From NCBI GenBank assembly GCA_964398295.1, contig CAYNMW010000030.1:1-31087 (forward strand): a stretch of DNA of 31,087 bases. The letters run 5' to 3'. Made by a program: the position numbers and the translations under genes. The notes under the pieces were generated by a model. That model was not told where the DNA came from and did no database searches. It saw only the letters and a list, made by a program, of their open reading frames with translations. This stretch comes from CALFUK01 sp964398295 (GTDB lineage Bacteria; Bacteroidota; Bacteroidia; Chitinophagales; Saprospiraceae). Positions 8,040 through 17,558 of the stretch are shown here, piece after piece; within the stretch, counting starts at the first letter, position 1, and each line of letters starts with the position of its first letter.

Positions 8040-10163
8040 TTAATTTCCTTTAAGGTGTTTGTGTAAAACTGGACTTCCTATTTTACTTCGATTATTTTTC
8101 CACAAAGTGGAATCATCAAAGTCAACAGTACCATCAGCATTCATATCTCCTGAATAATACCCACTACTTCCTATTTCTCTCCTCCAATTGCCAAAGTCTG
8201 TAGTATTGATAACTCCATTGTTGTCTAGATCACCTGCTATTAAACCGTAAACACCAAGAGCAAGATTCTTAAGTTGATTGCTTCCTTCTACCAATTCGGT
8301 TGCGGTGGTCAAATTCAAAGTGTAATTAGCTCCGTCTATAACATTGATCCCTGCTTTGACCAATACGCCAAGATGCGATCTGTGAAGCACAGCAACCTGA
8401 TGTTCTTCCGGATACAACTCATCAATTTCGAGAGGTTTAGAACCATCAAGATTTGTAACAAATCCGTCATTATCTAACAAGGCTGGTATTCTCCTTTTTC
8501 TAAGTCCATTAGTATCATATAATTCAATTAAGACCCAATCCACAGTTTTTGCAGGCAATTGATTTGCACTTACTTCACTTCCAAAATAATTGAAGAATAT
8601 ATTGTCAAATGGTTGACCAGATGGTAGTGATCCTGCTTGATTTAAATTATTAGTCATTAATCCTGTTGCACTATCGTAGAATCCTTCCAAGAAAACTTTG
8701 ATTGACAAATTGATTGTTGCGGCAGTTATTTGTACATAGGGACACGTACTATCTACGACAGAACTAGTTCCTATTATTGGTAAGTTTCTATTTAAAATGG
8801 AAGCATCAGTAGAGGGAAATGATGCTTGGATTGAATCTGAACTCGCACCTAACCAATCCCTAAGAATGGATGCAAATACACTTCTGTAGTCATGTTGCAA
8901 TTGGGTGGGATTAGCTGCACCGCCTTCACCAGGGCCAGCTGCAGCACCGCCAAGATAATTTGCTAGATCTTGATTTATACCGAAGATGCCCTGATCAACC
9001 AGATAGTCATTGCCTTCATATGTCGAACTTTCTGAATGATCAGTATTCACATTGCTTCCAATGACAAACATAGATGAGAGAGTGCCGTGATCTGTACCTT
9101 CATTACCATTTTCTAATAGTTTTCTTGAAAATTCAGAGAAGACAGTGGTAATCACTTTGTGATCAACATTTAGTTGTTGAAGGTCTAGCTGAAATTTTTC
9201 CAAAGAAAATCCTAATTCTTTCAGTAGAGCTGATTGCTTATTTAGTTGATTTACATGCGTATCCCATCCTCCTATTCTTGCCATATATACCTTGGTTGTA
9301 GAGCCCCCTGATATGAATTTTGCAATTGTCCTTAGCTGATTCGATAGATCATATATCTCATTGTCTTCATTGGTATAGTTTACTGTGTTTGTTCCAACAT
9401 TAAACACATCCTGGATTCGTTCGGAGTATACTTGTGTACTCTTGTCTACAAGAGCAATATGTCGGAGCATCTCTCCATGATTAGAATTAGGAAATTCAGT
9501 AATAGGTTGTCCGCTCAATGAGGATAGCACATTAAAGAATCCAGCTGGGTCCTGACCACTCAGATTGATTTCCATATCATGTTCATCCAGAGTGTGAAAA
9601 CCAGTATCTGGAGTATTTCCAAGGATAATGCCAAGAGGATCTAAAAAGTCTCCAAATGGAAGACCTTTATATGCGGGATGCTTGTCTTTAAGAAATCTTC
9701 CAATCCATCCATTCTTTTCAGCTTCAGTGTCTTCATCACCATCTATTCCTTTCAACATAATATCTTCAGAAGCAAAATGTGATCGATTTGGTGTTGGATA
9801 ACCAACTCGCTGTAAGAGACAAAGCTTGTCATCTTCATATAAATTTTTAAGCCCTTGCAGATTTGGATGCAATCCAAGAGACAACCAAGGATCTACAGAA
9901 TCATTTAGTGTTATGAGATTATTTTCTGGAAGCTTAATTGTGGGTCTGTTCTGCTCATATTGGCCAAACTGATTTAATGGCACTGCAGTATTAATAATAT
10001 CATTTGCTCCAGCCAAATAAATAATAACCAACACTCTATCATCAAAACTGCATGTCGATGCAGGACGAATGGTGCCACTAAATTGATTCAATCCAAAACC
10101 GTTCAGGAAGATTGGTGCCATTGCGCCACTAATCCCTTTATTGATAAAGTCTCTTCTTCTCAT
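8040..10163 (-). CDS. DUF1501 family exported protein with C-terminal dockerin-like module
   Basis: 707 residues. The N terminus MRRRDFINKGISGAMAP is a twin-arginine-type signal, usual for DUF1501, implying folded export. The DUF1501 core (about 40-465) shows VIIYLAGANDIINTAVPLN, the RSHFASEDIM segment, GGWDTHVNQ and the EFSRKLLENG...GTDHG motif, placing it in the alkaline-phosphatase-like fold group of unknown activity. After an Ig-like stretch (about 475-640), residues 643-695 carry two EF-hand-like loops, GDLDNNGVINTTDF and GDMNADGTVDFDDS, spaced as in a type I dockerin. ATG start, three bases after the DUF1800 stop. DUF1800-DUF1501 pairs are common in Bacteroidota and Planctomycetes, but their biochemical role is unproven. 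Confidence 0.9.
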   Translation of the reverse strand: MRRRDFINKGISGAMAPIFLNGFGLNQFSGTIRPASTCSFDDRVLVIIYLAGANDIINTAVPLNQFGQYEQNRPTIKLPENNLITLNDSVDPWLSLGLHPNLQGLKNLYEDDKLCLLQRVGYPTPNRSHFASEDIMLKGIDGDEDTEAEKNGWIGRFLKDKHPAYKGLPFGDFLDPLGIILGNTPDTGFHTLDEHDMEINLSGQDPAGFFNVLSSLSGQPITEFPNSNHGEMLRHIALVDKSTQVYSERIQDVFNVGTNTVNYTNEDNEIYDLSNQLRTIAKFISGGSTTKVYMARIGGWDTHVNQLNKQSALLKELGFSLEKFQLDLQQLNVDHKVITTVFSEFSRKLLENGNEGTDHGTLSSMFVIGSNVNTDHSESSTYEGNDYLVDQGIFGINQDLANYLGGAAAGPGEGGAANPTQLQHDYRSVFASILRDWLGASSDSIQASFPSTDASILNRNLPIIGTSSVVDSTCPYVQITAATINLSIKVFLEGFYDSATGLMTNNLNQAGSLPSGQPFDNIFFNYFGSEVSANQLPAKTVDWVLIELYDTNGLRKRRIPALLDNDGFVTNLDGSKPLEIDELYPEEHQVAVLHRSHLGVLVKAGINVIDGANYTLNLTTATELVEGSNQLKNLALGVYGLIAGDLDNNGVINTTDFGNWRREIGSSGYYSGDMNADGTVDFDDSTLWKNNRSKIGSPVLHKHLKGN

Positions 10164-10166
10164 AAT

Positions 10167-11960
10167 TTAAAAGGTTTGAAATTCGGGTGAAGACAAAATT
10201 GCATCGAAAAGCCGTTCTAGTCCTACACGCACATTATTTGTAACATCATTGACTATGTTAGCTGGCGTGCTGTTTGTTAGCGATAAATATTCGACCCATG
10301 AGAAATACCAATTGATACTACTCAGGCCTCCAAGTAATGAATTGAGGAAATATTCAAATCTATTTTCGTCAGGTATTTCTGGTAAAAAGTAGGTCAACAT
10401 TTGGGTGACGAGATAGTCTGCATTTGCAACTCCCATTGGATCATCTTTTGTACCAGATACAATAGCACCACTATTATCCAAAATTTCAAATTGATTGAAA
10501 AATCCGATGAAGTCATTTATGATGAATGGAAAAGGAATTTCAAATTGACTTCCGTCGTCAGAAAATTCAAAATTACCTTTTAGTGACTCCCCAACAGTTA
10601 GTCTTTTAAATAGGGAATTCGAACTGAACCAATTCTTTGAAAAATTAGGTTCATCATAAAATCCAGGATATCCTTCCACTGTATCTGGTCCCCGAAGATT
10701 CAATCCTATAGATCTGAAATGTTCTTCGGCAAAGACTTTAAACATTGTTTGAAATGATAGCTTAGTTTCTTGTTGATTTGAAATTGGTAGTGCCTGGATT
10801 TCTGCAAGGTTTATAGTTTGCAAAATCATTTCCCAAGGTGATTTGATTTTACCTCCAATGATTTCATTTGTTGAATCCGTATCATCAACATCATAAAAAT
10901 GCTCGCTAGTCAATAAGGTTTTAATGGTTTGAATGTAATCGTAATCTGAGTTCTTTAATTCTGCAGCTAAAGGAAGAATCACATTCTGTTCTGTATCAGA
11001 ATCTATTACATCTCGCACGAAATATTGATACATCCTGCGAACAAAAGATTTTGAAGTTTCTTCATTATTAAACACAAGCAAATAAAAATCTTTAAGCTCT
11101 TTATACATGCTTTCGGTATCTTGGTCTGCAGCAGGAGTTGCAGGGAAAATAGTAGGGGCACCGCCAGATAATTCGGCACTAAATGTTTTTGCTGAGAAAT
11201 CATGTTTGGCAACAACAGGAAGAGAAGTTACAATTTCAGTAAACAGAGAGTCTTGGAAATAAGAGGATTGATTTGGAATATATGTATCAGCGTTGTCTAA
11301 TGTGAAGCCTGTCAACACTTTTGCAGCATTTTGAATATCGGCTTCTGTATAATAAGTGTAATTACCAAGGGAGATACTCGGACCTTTTCGGATAGTCATC
11401 AGCTCTAGTACTTCCCGAGCAAAATTTTCATTTGGCGCACCAACCTCATTTATTTCATTGTTGAGGTATTCCATCATATTTTTATCCGTAGTGATTTTAA
11501 GCGCAATGGTTTTCAGGCTGACTGGATTTTGATCTGTCCCAAGACACTTATCGAGTAGTCGCCAATAGAAGTAAAAGAATTCAGAAACGCGAACTGGAAA
11601 AAGAGTATGTAGCCAATGGAGCACTTTCCATCGGGCTGAATCATCGTATAGTCCTTCCAATGTTTTCCATAGAACGGCAGCTCTTCCACGTTCATTTAAA
11701 TTGTTGATCGCAACTGAACTGCTGTCCAATAGATCAAAAATTTTAGGGAGTGCGGGAGTTTTCCAACTCAATGGTCCATTAGGAAAATGCAATGGCTGAT
11801 TTTCGAAATCAAATAATAGATCAACTGCCTGGCTAGCAGTCAATGTTGAGAATTGTTTTATCCGCGATATATTATAATTATAAGTTGCTCTTCTTAATAA
11901 GTGAGCAGCAAGTCTTGGTGATAAGACCTGATCATACGATTCAAGTACGGTACTAGACAT
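10167..11960 (-). CDS. DUF1800 family protein
   Basis: 597 residues from the ATG at 11960. The frame stays open to a TTG at 12080 (637 residues), but those 40 extra residues show no family pattern, whereas the family's conserved N terminus, LSPRLAAHLLRRATYN, begins just after this ATG. DUF1800 features in order: the AAHLLRRAT helix, the PNENFAREVLELMTIRKGP segment, a DIQNAAKVLTGFTLD helix, a C-terminal FVRRMYQYFVRD helix, and GPDTVEGYPGFYDEPNF. No signal peptide is visible in either version. First gene of the leftward run, three bases upstream of the DUF1501 gene, its usual partner. Enzymatic role unknown. Confidence 0.85.
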   Translation of the reverse strand: MSSTVLESYDQVLSPRLAAHLLRRATYNYNISRIKQFSTLTASQAVDLLFDFENQPLHFPNGPLSWKTPALPKIFDLLDSSSVAINNLNERGRAAVLWKTLEGLYDDSARWKVLHWLHTLFPVRVSEFFYFYWRLLDKCLGTDQNPVSLKTIALKITTDKNMMEYLNNEINEVGAPNENFAREVLELMTIRKGPSISLGNYTYYTEADIQNAAKVLTGFTLDNADTYIPNQSSYFQDSLFTEIVTSLPVVAKHDFSAKTFSAELSGGAPTIFPATPAADQDTESMYKELKDFYLLVFNNEETSKSFVRRMYQYFVRDVIDSDTEQNVILPLAAELKNSDYDYIQTIKTLLTSEHFYDVDDTDSTNEIIGGKIKSPWEMILQTINLAEIQALPISNQQETKLSFQTMFKVFAEEHFRSIGLNLRGPDTVEGYPGFYDEPNFSKNWFSSNSLFKRLTVGESLKGNFEFSDDGSQFEIPFPFIINDFIGFFNQFEILDNSGAIVSGTKDDPMGVANADYLVTQMLTYFLPEIPDENRFEYFLNSLLGGLSSINWYFSWVEYLSLTNSTPANIVNDVTNNVRVGLERLFDAILSSPEFQTF

Positions 11961-12521
11961 TTCAAAAATATTAGGTAAACGCAATATATTATCTAATGCC
12001 TCATGGTTTATGTTAAAGTCAATAAGTGTATTGATCTTAGCAATAACTGTATAAGTTTGTCGAGATTTATTGTTCTCCAATTCACGATTAAGGCAGTAAA
12101 CCAGGTTAGATTATACTCAGATAATTTAGCAAAACAATAGTCAAGAAGTAAAAACGCTCATACCTTATCACTTATAAATCGGCATTACAGAAAAGAGTTT
12201 GTGTAAGAGTGTGGTAAACCAAACTCCTTGAATATTGAAACTAAATTTTGGTCTAATGGATAGTGATTGAGGAAAAAGCAGTAACGGTATATGATTTAGT
12301 AATAATTGTCATGCTGAATAGGGAATCCAATCTAAAATGTTTCCTATGCACTCTTTGTCCGAATTGGTGATCTTCCCTTCGCCAGGACACACATCTTTCA
12401 AAATTCATCAGTAATAAATCATTTTGCATTTACAATTTTGGATGAATTAATCATACATTTGTGAAATCTTAATATGAGGATTTCAATCTCGAACATTATA
12501 ACCAACCAAGACTAACAATTT
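11961..12521. other. Intergenic region between divergent DUF1800 and purH genes
   Basis: About 560 bases without a convincing gene. On the left strand the DUF1800 frame remains open to a TTG at 12080. A 30-codon leftward reading at 12309-12401 has two Cys but no homologue I recognise. The only regulatory signal I can support is a -7-like box near purH. No riboswitch-like structure was recognised, and no clear promoter for the leftward operon was found. Confidence 0.5.
12454..12461 (+). promoter_or_regulatory. Candidate -7 box upstream of purH
   Basis: TACATTTG matches TAnnTTTG exactly, about 60 bases before the purH ATG. A TTG at the preferred 19-21 base spacing is missing; the nearest, at 12438-12440, is only 13 bases upstream. 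Treated as a weak candidate. Confidence 0.3.
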
Positions 12522-14048
12522 ATGAGTGATAAGTTTATCAATTCAGCCCTGATCTCTGTATACCACAAGACAGGCTTGGATGCCATTGTCAAAAGACTAG
12601 ATGACTTAAACATTAAAATTTATTCAACTGGTGGCACCCAGAAATACATCGAATCAATGGGCGTCGAGGTGCATACTGTCGAAAACCTTACCTCTTATCC
12701 ATCCATTCTTGGCGGTAGGGTAAAGACACTTCATCCGAAAATTTTTGGAGGTATTCTGGCAAAGCGCGAACAAGAGCATTTGACAGAACTTGCAGAGTTT
12801 GATATTCCGGAAATCGATTTGGTAATTGTAGATCTGTATCCATTTCAAGAGACAGTAGCATCTTCTGATGATGAGTCTGAGATAATAGAGAAAATTGATA
12901 TCGGAGGAATTTCGTTGATTCGGGCTGCAGCCAAAAATTATAAAGATCTAGTAGTCATCCCATCAAAGAATCAATATTCAGAATTGTTAGATATTCTAAA
13001 TGCTAAATCAGGTTTAACTTCATTAGAAGAAAGAAAGAAATTGGCGAGCCAGGCATTTGCCATTTCATCGGAGTATGATGGTGCTATATTAAATTTCTTT
13101 TCAGCTGATGGTCCTGCTGTTGGTCCAACATTGGATGAAAGCGAAGCACTTTCCTTGCGCTATGGTGAGAATCCACATCAACAGGCAAAATTTTATGGCA
13201 ACCTTGATCAAAAATTCGAGAAACTGAGCGGTAAGGACCTGTCCTATAATAACCTAGTAGATATCGATGCCGCTGTAGAGATCATTCATGAATTTGAACA
13301 CAACCTGCCTACATTCTGTATTCTCAAGCATACAAATCCATGTGGTGTAGCGACTAGAGAAAACATAAGTGATGCATGGGATGCTGCATTAGCCGGTGAT
13401 CCAGTATCAGCATTTGGAGGTATACTGATTGCGAATGACGAAATTGATTTAGAAACAGCAACTAAGATTAATGAGTTGTTTTATGAAGTGCTAATTGCAC
13501 CAAGCTTTGCTTCTGATGCAATAGCCTTACTCACAAAAAAGAAAAAGAGAGTGTTGTTGAAGATGAAAGACATGACTGTGCCAACAGAACGTGTGAAGAC
13601 GATCCTCAATGGCGTACTTTGGCAACAATGTGATGTCATTGATCAAACAGATCATCAATTTAATGCAGTAACTAAAAGATCACCTACAGATCGCGAATTG
13701 CAAAACATCATATTCGCCAATAAGTGTGTCAAAAATTTGAAATCAAATACAATAGTTCTTGCAAGAGATAATCAATTGCTAGGTATGGGTTGCGGACAAA
13801 CATCCAGAGTCGATGCATGTAAGCAAGCAATTGACAAGGCAATAAGAATGGGCTTTATGTTGGAAGGCGCAGCCATGGCTTCAGATGCATTTTTCCCCTT
13901 TCCAGATTGTGTTGAAATTGCACATAAAGCCGGTATCAGCACAGTTGTCCAACCAGGAGGATCAATTAAAGATCAGTTGTCTATTGACTATTGTAATGAA
14001 CATGATATTGCAATGGTCTTTACTGGTATTCGTCATTTTAAGCATTAA
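12522..14048 (+). CDS. purH: Bifunctional AICAR transformylase / IMP cyclohydrolase
   Basis: 508 residues, the normal length. Performs the last two steps of purine synthesis: formylation of AICAR with 10-formyl-THF, then ring closure to IMP. The N-terminal cyclohydrolase domain shows ALISVYHKTGLDAIVKRL, YSTGGTQKYIES and GGRVKTLHPKIFGGILAKR. The transformylase domain shows LRYGENPHQQA and the catalytic KHTNPCG, followed by AGDPVSAFGGILIAN. It ends in FTGIRHFKH, the conserved PurH terminus. ATG start. First of a rightward run; coaX begins six bases after its stop. Confidence 0.98.
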   Translation: MSDKFINSALISVYHKTGLDAIVKRLDDLNIKIYSTGGTQKYIESMGVEVHTVENLTSYPSILGGRVKTLHPKIFGGILAKREQEHLTELAEFDIPEIDLVIVDLYPFQETVASSDDESEIIEKIDIGGISLIRAAAKNYKDLVVIPSKNQYSELLDILNAKSGLTSLEERKKLASQAFAISSEYDGAILNFFSADGPAVGPTLDESEALSLRYGENPHQQAKFYGNLDQKFEKLSGKDLSYNNLVDIDAAVEIIHEFEHNLPTFCILKHTNPCGVATRENISDAWDAALAGDPVSAFGGILIANDEIDLETATKINELFYEVLIAPSFASDAIALLTKKKKRVLLKMKDMTVPTERVKTILNGVLWQQCDVIDQTDHQFNAVTKRSPTDRELQNIIFANKCVKNLKSNTIVLARDNQLLGMGCGQTSRVDACKQAIDKAIRMGFMLEGAAMASDAFFPFPDCVEIAHKAGISTVVQPGGSIKDQLSIDYCNEHDIAMVFTGIRHFKH

Positions 14049-14054
14049 TAGATA

Positions 14055-14780
14055 TTGAAAATACTTTGTTTAGATATTGGCAACACAAGAGCAAAGTATG
14101 CTTTATATAAGGATAGGACATTAGTGAAAACTGGCTATCAACCAAAATTCCTGGTAAAGGATATTAGAAAAATATGTAGGGACAATCGAGTTGAGTATGG
14201 GATTATAGCCTCTACCAGACATCGCAATTCACCTATAGTTAGATTTCTTACAAAAGAATTGAAGCATTTCATTGAGTTGGATTATAAGACAAGCCTTCCC
14301 ATAACAAACGCGTATGATAGTCCAAAAACACTAGGGATGGATCGTCTTGCAGCTGCAATTGGCGCATACACCAAAATGCCAGGTAGAAGTCATCTGGTAA
14401 TTGATGCCGGTTCGTGTATGACACTTGATGTCATTGACAAGAATGGCTGCTTCAAAGGAGGAAATATAACGCCAGGAATGCACATGAGATCTAAGGCAAT
14501 GAATGATCATACAGATAAGCTACCATTGGTACCATTAGTATACCATAAAGACCTGCTGGGGACAAATACTAAAATGGCTTTACAAAATGGTTCTGTTAGG
14601 GGTACATTATTCGAAATAGAGGCGTTTATACAAGGTGTGAGGAAGGAATACCCACGCATTAACATAAATTTAACCGGAGGAGACACAGAATTTTTGGCTA
14701 AGTACTTGAAATCTAAGATATTAGCCGACCCAAATTTGGTTTTCAAAGGCCTAAATGAAATAGTGCTTCATCATGTATAG
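14055..14780 (+). CDS. coaX: Type III pantothenate kinase
   Basis: 241 residues. Phosphorylates pantothenate, the first step of coenzyme A synthesis; type III enzymes are acetyl-CoA-insensitive and require a monovalent cation. ASKHA-fold motifs are visible: phosphate-1 CLDIGNTRAKYAL, GMDRLAAAIGAY with the catalytic Asp, VIDAGSCMTLDVI, GGNITPGM, NGSVRGTLFEIEAF and NLTGGD. The start must be TTG at 14055: it gives the canonical MKILCLDIGNT N terminus, an in-frame TAG lies four bases upstream, and the next ATG is far inside the domain. The stop overlaps the next gene's start by 8 bases, so coupling is likely. Confidence 0.95.
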   Translation: MKILCLDIGNTRAKYALYKDRTLVKTGYQPKFLVKDIRKICRDNRVEYGIIASTRHRNSPIVRFLTKELKHFIELDYKTSLPITNAYDSPKTLGMDRLAAAIGAYTKMPGRSHLVIDAGSCMTLDVIDKNGCFKGGNITPGMHMRSKAMNDHTDKLPLVPLVYHKDLLGTNTKMALQNGSVRGTLFEIEAFIQGVRKEYPRININLTGGDTEFLAKYLKSKILADPNLVFKGLNEIVLHHV

Positions 14781-16107
14781 AATCGGGATAGGTTTTCTTT
14801 TTGTATTCTTTGTTGCTTCGACACAACTTTGTGCGCAATCAGGTGGTTTTAATTCACCTTTTTCCAAATTTGGAATAGGAGATATCGTGGATCCAAATCC
14901 AGTCTACCTGCGACACATGGGCGGTATAAATGCCTCCTTTGCAGACAACTATCATATCAATCCTACAAATCCTGCGGCCTACTCTTTCTTAAGAGCGACG
15001 GCTTTTGATATCGGTGTATCTGCCAATAACATAAACTTATCTGACGACTCAGGAAACAGTTTCAGAGATTGGGGTGGCAATCTCGAATATTTACACCTTG
15101 CATTTCCACTAAGAAATCCATTGAATGATGTGTTTGACAGAGAATCAAAGGATTTACGATTGGGTATGGGATTCAGCTTGCAACCAGTTTCAAGAGTCGC
15201 TTTCCATATAGCAAATGATGATGTTGACAGCGAACTTGGCAATATTTCCAGAGAATTTATTGGAGATGGTGGAGTCTTTAAGGCGCAATGGGGTAACTCC
15301 GTTAAGTATAAGAATATATCCTTTGGTGCAAATATTGGTTACCAATTTGGAACAATAACACTAGATAGGATTGTAAATTTTGAAAGTTTATTAGCTTTTG
15401 ATAATCAATTTACAACGGACTATGCATTAAAAGGGTTCACTTATAATGTAGGAGCTATCTATCAATGGGTCTTGAATAAAGCTGAATTTACAGAGGATCC
15501 GAATATTGCTGCAAAAGCGATCAATTTCGGTATCTATGGAAATACTGCAACTTCATTTTCAACAGATGGAAGTGAGTTGTTTCAAAATAGTACAGAAGGT
15601 ATAGGTCTCAATCCAATAACGGATACGCTCAGTTTTCAACAAAATATAGAAGGGAGTGGGACTTTGCCAGCTCAAATAGGTATTGGGGCAACATATTATG
15701 TTGGCGCAGCCTTGAGTGTAGGTGTCAACTATGTCTTCACAAACTGGAGTCAATATCAAAATGATGCTAGTCCGGAAGAACTTTTAGATGCTTACAAGAT
15801 ATCTTTTGGAGGATTTTACCGTCCTAATGTTAAATCCTTTAACTACAGAGATAGGATTTATTATCGAGGAGGTGTTAATTTTGGCAAAGGAGCCAGATCG
15901 ATTGAAGGCAATCAGCTGAGTGAATACAGTATAAATGCAGGCTTTGGCTTCCCATTTGTGTATCAACGTAAGATATCTCATATCAATTTAGGTATAGAAT
16001 ATGGTCAAAGATCGACAGGTAATATCCTCAGTGAAACTTTTGTTAAACTAGGATTAGGCCTAACTTTTAACGACGACGAATGGTTTATAAAGAGAAAATA
16101 TAATTAA
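14773..16107 (+). CDS. Outer-membrane beta-barrel protein (FadL-like)
   Basis: 444 residues with a Sec signal peptide (MYRIGIGFLFVFFVAS, cleavage near CAQ). The mature start SPFSKFGIGDI, then MGGINASFADNYHINPTNPAAYSFL, is the pattern of a Bacteroidota outer-membrane family related to FadL/PorV-type barrels. Alternating aromatic strands continue to a C-terminal LGLGLTFN strand. From memory, this family often follows coaX and precedes TPR or LPS-export genes. It overlaps coaX by 8 bases. Transport substrate unknown; a structural role is equally possible. Confidence 0.82.
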   Translation: MYRIGIGFLFVFFVASTQLCAQSGGFNSPFSKFGIGDIVDPNPVYLRHMGGINASFADNYHINPTNPAAYSFLRATAFDIGVSANNINLSDDSGNSFRDWGGNLEYLHLAFPLRNPLNDVFDRESKDLRLGMGFSLQPVSRVAFHIANDDVDSELGNISREFIGDGGVFKAQWGNSVKYKNISFGANIGYQFGTITLDRIVNFESLLAFDNQFTTDYALKGFTYNVGAIYQWVLNKAEFTEDPNIAAKAINFGIYGNTATSFSTDGSELFQNSTEGIGLNPITDTLSFQQNIEGSGTLPAQIGIGATYYVGAALSVGVNYVFTNWSQYQNDASPEELLDAYKISFGGFYRPNVKSFNYRDRIYYRGGVNFGKGARSIEGNQLSEYSINAGFGFPFVYQRKISHINLGIEYGQRSTGNILSETFVKLGLGLTFNDDEWFIKRKYN

Positions 16108-16121
16108 TTGGATTTTACTAA

Positions 16122-17537
16122 ATGGCGAATAATATGAATTACAAAGCACTTTTTTCAATACTATCTTCCCTGTTTTTAGGAATAGCCGTTATCGGCCAAG
16201 ATTGTAAAACATGGGATGGAATGGCAGACATGGAGCATCTCCTTGAACAACATTCAATCTATAGAGATAATGTAAAGCTTCAAAATTACGATGATGCTGT
16301 AGAGGCATGGGAGGAAGTGTTTACTAAAGCTCCGGCAGCTGATGGCAAACGAGATTTCCATTTTACAGATGGAATCAAAATTTATAAGCACAAAATGAAA
16401 ACTGCTGATGAGGCAGAAAAGGCAGCAATAAAAGAAAAAATCATTGCACTTTATGATGGCTGTATCGCTTGTTATAATAAAGGGGTGTTGTCTATCAAAG
16501 GAGGTGATGATGCCGTAAAAGATCGTGTAGCATATTTGATGGGTCAAAAGGCATATGATATGTACTATGAATTGAATAGCCCTTACGGTCCAAACCTAGA
16601 AGCGTTTGAAACTGCCGTAGAACTGTCAGGAGACAAAACATTGTACAATGTTTTGATTCCTTATGCAGCTATCACAACATATCAATTCCAAAAAGGTAAA
16701 ATAGATCAGGATAAGGCAAGAAGCATATATGATAAGATAATGCCTATTGCAGAGCATAATATTGCACAAGGTGGCGACTATGCACCTTATTACGAGAATG
16801 CAATGGCGAATATGAAATCTGAGCTGACAAAAATCGAGAGAGACATTTATGACTGTGCTTATTTCAAGGCCAAGATTCAACCTCAATATGACGCAAATCC
16901 AGATGATCCTCAGCTCGCGAAAGATTTATATGGCCAGTTGATCAGAAGAGGATGTGATAAGAGCGATCCACTAGTTGCTGAGTTAGAACGAAAGTATGAG
17001 TCGTGGGCATCTGCAGTTAATGCACAAAAGATGGCAGAATTTGAAGCAAACAATCCTGCTATGCTTGCTAAGAAAGCGTATGATAGCGGAGACTTTAATG
17101 GCGCGATCAACAAATATAGAGAGGCGATCACACAAGAAACGGATGCCAGTAAACAGGCAAATTATCACTTCTATATCGCATCAACACAGTTCAGAAAAAT
17201 GAAAAAATATAGTGACGCTCGTGCAGAAGCTAGAAAAGCGCTATCACTAAATCCAAATTACGGAAAAGCTTACATGTTGATTGGTGATATGTACGCAACA
17301 AGTGCAAGAAATTGTGGAGATAGCTGGAATCAACGGTTGGCAGTATTGGCAGCAATGTCAAAGTATTCAAAAGCAGCAAGTGTTGACCCATCAGTAGCAG
17401 ATGAAGCGAATAATAAAAAATCAAAGTACAGAGGTTCTCTTCCGAATAAAGAAGAAGGATTTTTGAGAGGAGTCAAATCAGGAGATACACAGAAAGTGGG
17501 TTGTTGGATTGGAGAGACAGTGACTGTGAGGTATTAA
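16122..17537 (+). CDS. Exported tetratricopeptide-repeat protein
   Basis: 471 residues. An N-terminal hydrophobic signal (ALFSILSSLFLGIAVIGQ) suggests export to the periplasm; ATG codons at 16122 and 16134 are both usable. The body is helical, with TPR-like pairs: an N-terminal one (NYDDAVEAWEEVF), and a C-terminal pair around AKKAYDSGDFNGAINKYREA and YSDARAEARKALSLNPNYGKA. Cys residues recur (DCKTWDG, DGCIACYNKG). It begins 14 bases after the barrel gene, with which it may form an envelope module. The run ends at the terminator at 17559. No enzymatic motif seen; probably a protein-binding scaffold. Confidence 0.85.
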   Translation: MANNMNYKALFSILSSLFLGIAVIGQDCKTWDGMADMEHLLEQHSIYRDNVKLQNYDDAVEAWEEVFTKAPAADGKRDFHFTDGIKIYKHKMKTADEAEKAAIKEKIIALYDGCIACYNKGVLSIKGGDDAVKDRVAYLMGQKAYDMYYELNSPYGPNLEAFETAVELSGDKTLYNVLIPYAAITTYQFQKGKIDQDKARSIYDKIMPIAEHNIAQGGDYAPYYENAMANMKSELTKIERDIYDCAYFKAKIQPQYDANPDDPQLAKDLYGQLIRRGCDKSDPLVAELERKYESWASAVNAQKMAEFEANNPAMLAKKAYDSGDFNGAINKYREAITQETDASKQANYHFYIASTQFRKMKKYSDARAEARKALSLNPNYGKAYMLIGDMYATSARNCGDSWNQRLAVLAAMSKYSKAASVDPSVADEANNKKSKYRGSLPNKEEGFLRGVKSGDTQKVGCWIGETVTVRY

Positions 17538-17558
17538 AATATATCCTTTTAATTATAG

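Noticed and set aside
11963..11970. Leftward TATTTTTG matching TAnnTTTG just before the DUF1800 ATG
   Set aside because: It would place the transcript start inside the coding region.
11961..12080. 40-residue N-terminal extension of the DUF1800 protein from TTG at 12080
   Set aside because: It has no family-like pattern, and the conserved LSPRLAAHLLRRAT segment starts right after the internal ATG. Kept only as an alternative.
12309..12401. 30-codon leftward reading (MKDVCPGEGKITNSDKECIG...) in the DUF1800-purH gap
   Set aside because: TTG start, very short, no recognised homologue or promoter. It could be a relic of a longer gene, but that cannot be supported.
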